64,000 nucleotides of DNA from Hydnum rufescens UP504 (Eukaryota > Basidiomycota > Agaricomycetes > Cantharellales > Hydnaceae). The position numbers and the translations under genes were made by a program. Of the stretch, positions 21,107-31,465 are shown one piece after another. The stretch spans positions 1 to 64,000 of the forward strand of contig MU129037.1 in the NCBI GenBank assembly GCA_014904985.1, in the 5' to 3' direction. A model generated the notes under the pieces. The model saw only the letters and a list, made by a program, of their open reading frames with translations. It was not told the DNA's origin and did no database searches. Position 1 is the first letter of the stretch, and each line of letters starts with the position of its first letter.

Positions 21107-24100
21107 TTAGCACTCTTGAGTGTCTCCTTCACCAACCAATTCTTGACATTGCACCCACTCCTTGCCACATTTAAGGGGCTGGAAATCAATCTGAGTTGCA
21201 TCCCCCAGGATGGAATGGTTAGGGTGCTCCAGTGATGCACGGTAGGCTGCAGGAACCCAGAGAATAAGCTCATCATTAGGTCCCAAAATCCACCCACCAT
21301 CAAGTCGAAAACAGCCTGGGGGGAATGGAAATAGATGGGTAGGATATTGAAGGATGTGTTTGGATGCTGCAAGGGAAATGGAAAATTTTTGAGTGTGTTT
21401 CCCCAGCTGCCAGGAGTGATCTGCTTACTGTGAGATGAGACATCATCAGGTCCCCTCTCCAGCTGGGCACCCATTTCCACATTCCAAATTCGTATGGTCT
21501 TGTCAAAGGAGCCTGAAGCAATCTGCTTGCCATCAGGTGAGAAGGCAATGGAACTGATGCGGCCATGATGCCCCTCCATTGGCTGGCCAATGGTGACACC
21601 CATCTTCACATTCCACAGTCGTATGGTCTTGTCATAGGAGCCAGAAGCAATCTGTTTGCCATCAGGTAAGAAAGCAATGGATGAAATGGTATCATTATGC
21701 CCCTCCATTGGCTGACCAATGCTCACACCAGTCTCCACATTCCAGAGTTGTATGGTCTTGTCTGAGGAGCCAGAGGCAATCTGCTTGCCATCAGGTGAGA
21801 AAGCAATGGAGTAGATGGCATCATCATGCCCCTTCATGGGCTGGCCAATCCTCACACCTGTCTCCACATTCCAGAGTTGTATGGTTCTGTCTGAGGAACC
21901 AGAAGCAATCTGCTTGCCATCAGGTGAGAAAGCAATGGAGTTGATAGAACCATCATGCCCCTTCATGGGCTGGCCAATCCTCACACCTGTCTCCACATTC
22001 CAGAGTTGTATGGTCTGGTCCTCAGAGCCAGAAGCAATCTGCTTGCCATCAGGTGAGAGAGCAATGGTCCAGATGACATCAGTATGCCCCTCCATTGGCT
22101 GGCCAATGCTTGTGCCTGTCTCCACATTCCAGAGTTGGATGGTCTTGTCTGAGGAGCCAGAGGCAATGTGCTTGCCATCAGGGGTGAAAGTAATGGACAA
22201 GATGAGACCATTATGCCCCTCCATGGGCTGCCCAATGCTTGCAGCTGTCTCCACATCCCAGAGTTGGATAGTGCTCTCTAAGGAGCCTGAAGCAATCTGC
22301 TTGCCATCAGGTGAGAAAGCAATGGACAAGATGGTATGATGATGCCCCTCCACTGGCTGGCTGATGCCCACACCTGTCTCCACATTCCAGAGTTGTATGG
22401 TCCTGTCTGCAGAGCCTGAAGCCATCTGCTTGCCATCAGGTGAGAAAGCAACAGACAAGACAGAATTATCATGCTCCTGCATTGGTTGGCCAATGCTTAC
22501 CCTGGTCTCCACACTCCAGAGTTGTATGGTCTTCTCCTCAGAACCAGAAGCAATCCACTGGCCATCAGGTGAGAAAGCAATGGAGTAGATGCGGCCATGA
22601 TGCCCCTCCATTGGCTGGCCAATCCTCACACCTGTCTCCACATTCCATAGTTGTATGGTCATATCCCAAGAGCCAGAGGCAATCTGCTTTCCATCAGGTG
22701 AGAAAGCAATGGCCCGGATGACATCATTATGCCCCTCCATTGACTGGCTAATGCTCCCACCTGTCTCCATATTCCAGAGTTGTATGGTCTTGTCACGGGA
22801 GCCAGAAGCAATATACTTGCCATCAGGTGAGAAAGCAATGGACACAACAGCATCTTTATGCCCCTCCATGGGCTGGCCAATCCTCACACCAGTCTCTACA
22901 TCCCAGAGTTGTATGGTTGTGTCCCCAGAGCCAGACGCAATGTGCTCACCATCAGGTGAGAAAGCAACAGACCAGACAGCATTAGTATGCCCCTCCATTG
23001 GGTGGCCAATGCTTGCACATGTCTCCACATCCCAGAGCTGCATGGTCTTGTCTGAGCCAGAAGCAATGTGCTTGCCATCAGGGGAGAAAGCAATGGACCA
23101 GATGGTCCCATGATGCCCCTCCATTGGCTGCCCAATGCTTGCACCTGTCTCTGCATTCCAGAGTCGTATGGTCTCATCTTCAGAGGCAGAAGCAATCTGC
23201 TTGCCATTGGGGGAGAAGGCAATGGACTTGACAGCTCCATGATGACCTTCTAAGATCAGCATCATCTGTGGCCAGTGAAGAAGTTGTCCCTGAGCAAGTT
23301 TTGCAACTCCTGGAAATTGACCTTGCCACCTCTGAGATAGGAGTGATGACACAGGAGCAAATGTCAGTCCAGAAAGGTAGATGTGAGGTGCACTTGTCAT
23401 GATGGCAGTTGCAAACATGGAAATGAATTGCAATGCATCATGCTGCAATTCAATGAGGTCTGGAGCCATCTAAGGAATGGATTTTCAGCATCATCTTACA
23501 GCTTCAGCATGTGATGGAATTGGAGCCATACTTACATGAGAGGTACTAAATGAGGCCAACACCATTTGGGGGGAACTCTGTGTGAGGCTCATCACTTCCA
23601 ACCAGGGCAGGAAATCCTTCTGAAAGAACAACACCATCTGTTCCTGAGCAAAGTTGCTGCTGGGTGTTGCAGATACATGCAACCCCCAGAATTGACAAGC
23701 ATAAGACAAGTGCTGGGGGATGTGTTTTTCTCGGAGACCAGCAATCCCAGGGATGTCAACATTGCAAAGGAATGATGTCGGAATTTGACAGATATTGAAT
23801 GTCAAGGTCTGGTCCATCACACGGAAGCACGCCAGAGCCATGCGCTCGTTCGCTTCAGCTTCGTCGATGTAGAAATCTTTATTACGCTCCGGGTTACACA
23901 AGAAATCGCGATAAGATGAGTGGAGAGGTGTAATCGGCACATGGTCACTGTCCGTACCGCTAAGGAGCGAGGCAAGATGCCTTACGATTTGTCGTTGTAT
24001 CCCAATGTCGTCTGGAGTGAGGATAGAGTCGGGTGGAGCTAGGTGCACAAGAGCATCCAACGATAAAGGCACCCGAGCACATATGATTCGGCCTAAGATT

Positions 24101-26511
24101 GACTTGACTCGTTTTACTTCCTTCTCTTGGGATGGATTGCAGTGCTCCTTCATGACGGTGCCATAGAGCGCATACAGGCCTTCATCAGCATGTAGCATCG
24201 TCCCAATCTGGTCCCGCGGGTCGGCGCCAGCATTACTATCGCCGCGAATGAAACGACAGGCGGTAGCAGCCCACTGAAAGGAGGTTCCAGCCCTCTGAAC
24301 GAGCGCATCCAGCTTTCTCTGGTATTCCGCTTCTCGGAGTTCATCGACGTTGCGGAGTTCATTGCGTATATACCTCGCAATATCGCGCAATGTCTGATGA
24401 GTCGGGATGCTGTCCACAAGCATGACGTCAACCCCAGGTGGTAGTGGAGACTGCAATGCATCTTGGATATCGCGCTCATATCTCGAAGTCACTATCACTC
24501 GAATACTTGCGGGGAGTTCTGAGGCTCGCTTTGTTAGAATGGCGAGCGCCTTGGCGCGAGCCGTAACGTCCCCAGATTCATCAAATGCGTCGATGAAAAT
24601 AATGGTCTCCCCCAGTGCCTTATCATTCTCGAATGATTTCACGATAAAGTGCTGGAACTGCAATTTGCAGTCCAGGGTTGTTCGTATCGAGGTGTCATTC
24701 TTCACAGCATCGACAAGGCGCTGCTTCCGGGCGTTGTCGAGGTCGGCGAGGTCTCGAGCAATCGTACTGAACAGGTTCGTCAGGTTTGCGAGGGGTTGAT
24801 TTCTGTCGAACCCGTAGTACGACCCTTTGCGCTCAAGCTCAGAGAGCCGTTTCGCGCATGAGCGAAGGATCGACGATTTCCCCGCACCCGCCACGCCACA
24901 CAACCAAAGCACACGAGAAGATTCGTCAGAGCCCAATGTTATGGAGCCTGAGCCACTCGGATCAAATGAGGGCGTATCCGCTCCAACAGCCCAACGCACT
25001 ATAGCGTCGATGATCTCGGAACGTGTACCCGGCAAGCACCCTTGATCCAGATCATGATGCGCCTCCGGGGCGTATTTCAGTTCGCTGAGCACTTGCATGT
25101 CTCCTGCGTACCGTCTTAGAGCACAGGTTTTGACCGAAGACATACAAAAAGAACTTACGGACTTCAGTCACGACGTCTAAGACGCGATGCGTAATGACCG
25201 TGCATTGTATGTTAGCGTGATCAATCAGATTCCGTCGAAGATTCTCAAGAGTCATCTTGTAGGTATCGATCCGTGTGTCCACAAGAGAAATTGTGTACTT
25301 CACAGTGCGTTTCACTGCGGCGATGCTGATAAGTCCCAGAGTAAGTAAAGCATGCAGGATTCCACACACCGATAGACTTGTCCCTGCAATAGTCCCGGAT
25401 GAAATAGGTGCATTCCATCACTTGGCGCAGTATTTGGTTGATGACGTCTTGATCTCTTTCCGAGCGTTTCTTCAACTCCTCAGCTTCGTCGGCAAAGGAG
25501 CAGCTATCCACCATAGTCTGGACTAACCCCGTCACTTTGGCGTCCCGCTCACTCTGGACGGAAAGGATCTAATAGAACCCCAGTGAGAGAACATACAGAC
25601 ACAAAACTGGACTCCGACCGTACCTTATATGCTGCTGAGACGACTCCCCATGCTAGCTTGATCCAGGGATGAACCTGCTTGTAAATACTTCTTAGTGATC
25701 GCGGGGCACAGGCAATGGGGGATAAAAACGTGCCTCGGCGAGCAAATCGGCAACTTTCACAAGTGCATCGAGGCGACTCAACAGTGGCTGCCACACATTG
25801 AACTCGGCAGTGATTTGTGTTGCAAGTGGGGCAGCGGTTTGAATGGCGTCGTTGACCAGTCCGGGACCTAGGCGCTCGGCAGCCTGGCTGGCATTCTGGA
25901 CAGCCTCACGAGTGGATGCGAGAGAGGATGCGACACATATTGTCAATTCTCCGAATTCGTTATTTGCACCGTCTTTCAAATTGAGGGATATTTCTGCAAG
26001 ATCAAGATCGTGCGTGAGCGTGGCCCTCTCTCATATTAATATGAGTATATTTACCTTTGTCTTTCGTGGATAGATCCAAATCACACGAGGCAATGATCTG
26101 CCCCGAACGTCCAAAACGGCGCTTGCGCAAATCTATATTCACTCTGCAATCGATGGATGTCGGAGTCACCGTGCTGCAGAGAGAATGTGAATGAAGGATG
26201 GCGAAGTATATGCGCATGAACTAGACCTACAACTCATCCCGGAAGGGATCTTTCCACGTCACGGCATCGTGTATTGCCTCGATGTACTCCGACTTGGGCG
26301 AACGAAGTCCAGTGACAGTAACAGGAGAGTGGATGGTGAAGTGAAGGCGATATTGCTTCGATCTATGTAGAAGAGGACTGCTGCATCTGGCCTCTGTCGC
26401 GAGGGCCAAATAGATTTGTTAGATACAAATTACTAGTCTGTAAGGAGGAAGCATACCTGAAATATGCACTTTGCGCTGGTCCGCTGCGTTCAGCGGGTCT
26501 TTGGATGCCAT
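21107..26511 (-). CDS. NACHT-WD40 NLR-type protein, 10 exons, 1623 residues
   Basis: An NLR-type signalling NTPase, the class behind fungal non-self recognition. Exons (minus strand): 26457-26511, 26231-26393, 26055-26173, 25734-25993, 25624-25674, 25370-25568, 25159-25314, 23536-25103, 21429-23469, 21107-21366. All phases agree and no stop interrupts. Residues about 20-130 resemble a C2-like fold; a helical linker follows. NACHT: P-loop GVAGAGKSS at about 404-412, Walker B TIIFIDAFDE at about 501-510. Fourteen 43-residue WD repeats (about 931-1531) could make two seven-bladed propellers. The C-terminus has the DGGWILGPNDE-type tail usual in these proteins. Introns are 55-70 bases; the fourth uses a GC donor. 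An ATG at 26625 in the same frame is an alternative start. The ligand is unknown; the repeats are the likely sensor. Confidence 0.9.
21475..23255 (-). repeat. 14 WD40 repeats in one exon, 129-bp tandem units
   Basis: The DNA repeats every 129 bases (126 in repeat 2) with cores such as IAFSPDGKQIASGS and TIQLWNVETG almost unchanged between units. Variation concentrates at a few positions, for example the residues after GH (HGAV, TNAV, KDAV, NDVI, HGRI) and the residue before KTIQLW. That pattern, conserved scaffold with hypervariable contact positions, is the one known from HET-D/HET-E type fungal NLRs. Confidence 0.9.
25675..25733 (-). other. GC-AG intron in the NLR gene
   Basis: 59-base intron with donor GAG|GCACGT and acceptor ACAAGCAG, with a branch-point-like CACTAAG. 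Splicing joins LLAE to VHPWIKLAWGVVSAAYK, the expected continuous motif, and keeps phase 0. No GT donor in this interval keeps the frame. Confidence 0.75.
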
Positions 26512-27180
26512 GCTGTGTGAGAGAGCACTCAAACTGATGGATGGCACAGATGTTTGAAGACAACGGACGTGGTATGATGGACTAACACCTAAGGGGCGAA
26601 GAGGCGGAGATCGGTTTGCGACCACGAGGCAGGCCCCGTTTGAGAAGCACTTGGTGCTTTCACCGCATCAAAAATTAGACAGGTACTCTCTGTATTGCTC
26701 TTTCAAAATTAGATCTGGGCCAATACCCCGGTTCGAATCCTGCGTAAGTCAAGAGATCAAATTAAGCGCCCATCTCTATGCTCCGGCGTGAAGCACACTG
26801 GATATTCAGGAAATCTCCTTCTAGCTTGTTCCAGATGTTATCTCAACTCCCCATTCATCCCCCATATATACGAACCACCCTTGCGCGCGAGAAGTCAGAA
26901 ATTTCCTTTTTTGGAATTCTCTTCAAATTTGCCCGGAACTACTCAATTCACTTTAAAATAGAACTAGTAATCTACTTCTGCGGATTCTATGAGCCTAAAT
27001 ACCATATTTACGGACTTACACACCCTCACCTTGGGCTGGCGTTGAGTCGCGGCGCCGAATTTCTGCCCAAAGTCCTCAACTCCCTTTACCTCTCACTTGC
27101 TCTGATCAGAAACCAGAAGAGGCAACGGGACCATATGCGACCCAACCAAGAGGGCTTGAAAGAAGTCCTTAAAGAAAGAT
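26512..27180. other. Upstream region of the NLR gene
   Basis: No gene recognised. The short plus frame at 26778-27182 has no motif. The NLR promoter should lie here; no TATA box is obvious. Confidence 0.4.
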
Positions 27181-29010
27181 AGCCTGGCGGTACGGCCAAT
27201 CAATGCCAAACTTTCTCGCCAGGACATCCTTGTGTTTCGTTTTTGGTACCACGGCTATTGTGACACTTTTTGTTCCAGTTCTATTCAGTTTTATGACGTG
27301 GATTCCGTGGATTGATGCCTCCTCGCACACCGCCAGGAAGCTGGAAGTCCATCGATTGGGTAGTGAAGTTGAATCATACACCGATAAGAATCCATATTTT
27401 TCTCTGCTGTCTCGATCGCTCCTCACCGCCGCTCCAGACACAACATTCCTGTCACAGTTCTCCATCTGCATTCCCATACTCCAGAACTCCTGGTCTTCCT
27501 TATCCCTTTCATTCTCCACACGGTGTATCCCTCAAATATGTCCACCTCTTCTACCCCGCATCTGCCCACGAAGCACTCACTATATATCATCCCACTGTGG
27601 TCCTGCCCCGTCGAGATCTGAAACGTGTTGGACTTCAAGGTCATGCTCGTCGGCACTCGAATTCAGAATCACAGGCCGACCTGGATCGCGCAGGTGAGCG
27701 AGAATAGATACAATGATGGTGTCGATTTGATGCCTAATACGGCATCGCGGAGCGTCCTGGCCTCTACATCTCAAGACTGTAGAACGACTGGCAATCAACC
27801 GCAGTTACGGAAAATATTGCGGTAAAAATGCAGTGTCCCTCCGTGATGTAGTGAACGCTTATCGTGCATACGAGATTACTATACCATGGTTCTCCAAGGC
27901 TCTGCGTGCGAACACCACGAGAAGCTCGTCTGTTAGCTGAACCTTGGCCACGCGACCGCGGGCACTCTCCGTCGTCGTCACAGCTGCAAGCTGTACATGT
28001 GGCTCTATCGATGGGTGGACGGTGAGGCGCTTATTCACACCTCAGTACACGATATCGGACATCTATTCGGTGGTTTTGGGGATGTTCCCGGTCGCGGTAT
28101 TTGCACCTGCGTCGCGCCGTGTCAATTATTATCAATGCCAGCTCCGATGACTATTTCCTAAAAATCTGCCACACCTCTGAACCCCGCAGGACAGAGCCTC
28201 GCGAGTTTCGCGACGATACAAGTGGGAGCTTTGGAAATTTTATTCGCATTCTCTCAATTTTGCCGTAGTTCCATCCCTTTCACATACCAGTCCAAGCAGA
28301 ATATGTGGATACGGGATCGTCAGACTTATGGACATCGCTCATGAGGAATAGCGGCGGTAGGTCCCAAACCCTGGTTCATCTAAAATTCAGAAGGGTCCAA
28401 AGGCATTCGACCACACTGCGGTGATCATTTGACGTCCTGCCGCCTCGCACGTTCCTTCCGTCTCTTAGCCAGAGAATATTGCACTGGTTGGAGGCAGCTC
28501 GCGTGGCTCAACACAATATATTCTATTGTGAATTATCGCTACGATCATTCCTCAGCAAGAGCGAATTGCGAAAGCCCAAGGATTGAATCTGTTCCTTGGG
28601 TCCAATCACTCGTCTTCATACGTACACTCTAATGCCTGATAGCCACTATCGCCGGCTTCCTCTATGGAAGGTGGCACTGACATGCCTGGAGACAGGTTTC
28701 CGGGGATTACCTCCTGATCTAGGGAAATCTCTGGAATCTCCGAAACATGCTTTACTGGCATGAATACGCGTTCTATATACTTATCGTTCTATAACATGCA
28801 TATCGAAAGAATGAAGGTGTTTCCGGCCAGGGAAAAATTACCACCATCGAATTGTGGCTAGTGCGCATGTCCGGCCTTCGTGTAATTGAATATTGCCACA
28901 ATTCATAACCGCCTAAATGGAGCATAGCTTCAAGGTCTTGGGAAAGCCGATACCACGCACCAAAGCCTCGAAAAAAAAACCGCTCAGGGTCGTGGATTCT
29001 TTGAAGTGAA

Positions 29011-29022
29011 CGGCGCATAAAA
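29011..29022 (+). promoter_or_regulatory. Conserved GGCGCATAAAA promoter word, copy A
   Basis: CGGCGCATAAAA lies about 85-95 bases before the ATG at 29105. The same word at the same distance precedes the starts at 40700, 49177 and, on the minus strand, 37614, so it is a likely TATA element of one gene family. Confidence 0.7.
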
Positions 29023-29104
29023 GCAAACCCAGGCGAGCCCCTTCTCGCCAACTCCCACTTCACTGCAGCTATCGTCTGTCTCCCTTAGTCGAATATCCTT
29101 TAAA

Positions 29105-30785
29105 ATGTCGTCTCCCTCCAATCCTTGTGAGTCTTCTCGAGGCGAGATATCGGACGGCCCAGGTTCTGACGTGCGAAAAATGCATTCTTGCCATCAGCTA
29201 TTACCAGGGCAGGTCATGTCCGCCGACTGGAGAACCTGTAGGTGGGATGCTGAATCTGAGAGGATGCATGCCACTTACACACTATGATTCAGCTCGCAAA
29301 GCAGCAAGTGGGAACTTGAATGGAAGGTATGGTGATAATCCTCTTATGAAGAATATATGTGATTCACTGTTCACTCGGACCGATGCGCGGAATCATAGGA
29401 AGAGCCCGTTGGAGAGAGTGTAAGTGCTGATGGAAAACCCATGGATTGGGAAGCAACTGTAATTGGTCTGTCAGCAGGTTACTCTTTAGTAGATCCCTAT
29501 TGAATCTAATACTAACCTTACACATTTTTCTGCTCCCACAGTTGATGGGGTCCCACTGGGGACAGGTTCTGGGCCCAAATTAAAGGTGGCCAAGGACCGG
29601 GCTGCTAGGGTACGTCATTGCGGATATGTCCTAGCAGATATCAATGTTTGGATACTACTGACAACACACCATTCTGCAGGAAGCCCTAATTGCACTAAGA
29701 ATAATCAAGCCGCCCCCTACATGTGTAAGGGCATAGCTCATTGTTCCACTTGCCTGTACATAATAAAACTATCCCTAAATAACCTTTGTGACTTTCCAAT
29801 CCCACAATCAATAATCCTATAATTCAGGGAATAGGAAAGGGGAACGGACTTCTCTTTCTCGTGATGCCCCAAAGTAGTAGGGAGCCGGGAATGGGATAGA
29901 AAATGACGTAGATTGCCAGTGTCTATGTGTTCCATAGTCTACAGATCACCATGAGCCCCGGAATTGAACGTGAATGACTCGAGAAACTCTTCTTGGCCAG
30001 TACCGGGCGGTCCTCACACGAAAACTCGTGCGGGTGACTGGCATTTTGGCATCAAGGCAGATGCGTCCCGGAGAGCCCTCGTTGTTTCGGATTTGCATGA
30101 GCCAGAGATCGATTCATCTTACAGGTCGTGTCTCCTGACCTCACTGGAACGTTGCGAAGGTGTCGAGGCATCCACGATACTGCAATAATTATTAATAGGT
30201 TGAAGGCATGAGGGGGAGAAAGGAAATCACACAGGGATTCCCTTTGAAGACGAATGTGCGGGCCAGCAAAGCTGAGTATAACATCATGTTATGCATCACG
30301 CCTTGTCAGTCAAGGACAACCCCCGAGGCCCCATGGTACAGGGTTTGGGGAGCTGTCCTTGAACAATTGACAAGTGTGGACAATAACATGATGGTGTATG
30401 CGCAACCTCGGTTTGCACCGGAGCTACCGGTGTCCGGATTTCGATATTTCAGAAATTATCGTGAATGGAGAAGACCAGAGAGTCAGAACGCACACGCACG
30501 TTATCGTTGAATTAAAAGCACCAACCCAAGGACACACGGCCGAGGATCCGAGGAATGACCGAAATATGCGGGAATCACTGGCGGCAGGAGCAGCTGAACT
30601 GGCAGGCTGCATATCTGTTTGCAACTGAGGATGCGCCTAATGAAGTGGTGGGACTTGTGGGGGTGGGTGAGATATACGAAGAGATTGCCAAGACCAAGAA
30701 GGAGGGGAGAAAGTGACGAGGATTTCATTTGGCGCGGAGGCATTTACAGAGACCCCGAACGCATCAGATGGACCCATAGTGGGGT
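29105..30785 (+). pseudogene. MSS-type family gene, copy A (probably broken)
   Basis: The start reads MSSPSNPCESSRGEISDG. Later exon blocks with good splice sites give GTGSGPKLKVAKDRAAR (29542-29609) joined over an intron ending TTCTGCAG to EALIALRIIKPPPTC (from 29680). Much further on, 30238-30628 and the overlapping frame to 30780 read CPDF/ISEIIVNGEDQRV, HVIVELKAP and QAAYLFATEDAPNEVVGLVG. This order (PDF, hydrophobic strand ending E-L-K, then an alanine-rich helix) is reminiscent of PD-(D/E)XK-like fungal proteins, but a frame change is needed after 30560. Identity as one gene is inferred; the function is unknown. Confidence 0.4.
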
Positions 30786-31465
30786 GAGGGTATAGCCCCG
30801 CCGTAGTGGAAGAGCGGGATCCTGTCGAGAAGTCTCAGTGAGCGATGGCGGATAGGCCAAACAATCGTGGTGGGCCACACGAGAACCAGATACAAGAGAC
30901 GAGATGGGTCCCTCATCAAGAGCGTTTAGGCCGTTCGAGATCGCACGGGCTGAGGAAAGCTTAGTGAAGTGAAATTTTCAGGCTAGCTGCATTTATACAC
31001 TACTGTATCACACTGATACACGCGACTACCTGCGCGAAATGAGATTTTCCAGCTAGTCGACTGTGACTGATAAAGAATAAATTTGGGAGTACGAAGACAT
31101 ACAAGAAATCACAAGGCGAACAAACAGCCCAAACTCCAAGCAGAAAGCGAGACGTGGATATATCGGGAGCATCAAGACGAATCCTAGAATGCGGGAAAAG
31201 ATTTTGATTTCATAGGGCGATAACACTCTTTCGGTTTCTTTATCCAAGCCTCACGTACAAGGCGCATCTTGTTGATCTTTGAGTAGCTAGCGTGCTTCAA
31301 ATGGAATTTTTGTACCTCCACTGCGGGAAGGTAATTTCGCAGCTATGTGCAGAGTGTGAGAACGACGAGGCGATGAATGAGGCTGACGAAGGAAGGGTGC
31401 CGTGAAGGCAAGAAGCCAGTCTCGTAACCAGATCGAGCAAGCCCAAGAAGGTACAGAGCTGGGCC

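Larger units (their letters stand above)
27180..31457. repeat. Repeat family R, segment A
   Basis: This CpG-rich segment shares blocks with 35.0-37.9 kb (inverted), 39.75-42.65 kb, 46.45-47.5 kb, 48.24-51.29 kb and 51.68-53.53 kb. Its parts in order: a block at 27.2-28.4 kb (Gly/Thr-rich frames; resembles 47.3-47.5 and 48.2-48.6 kb), a GGCGCATAAAA promoter and MSS-type start at 29.0-29.2 kb, intron-exon blocks to 29.8 kb, and a 1.8-kb tail (29636-31455) nearly identical to 51683-53525. The tail ends three bases before the target duplication of the hAT element. Confidence 0.65.

Noticed and set aside
21681..23253. Several plus-strand ORFs opposite the WD40 exon
   Set aside because: Antisense shadows of the WD repeats with the same 129-bp period.
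24150..24799. Plus- and minus-strand ORFs overlapping the NACHT exon in other frames
   Set aside because: Shadows of the main reading frame, which alone carries Walker A and B motifs.
26726..26750. GGTTCGAATCC word suggesting a tRNA gene
   Set aside because: Only the T-loop word is present; no A box, anticodon arm or acceptor stem can be formed around it.
29105..30785. Calling the MSS-type gene functional
   Set aside because: A frame change is needed near 30560 in both near-identical copies and the exon chain between 29730 and 30238 is not convincing.
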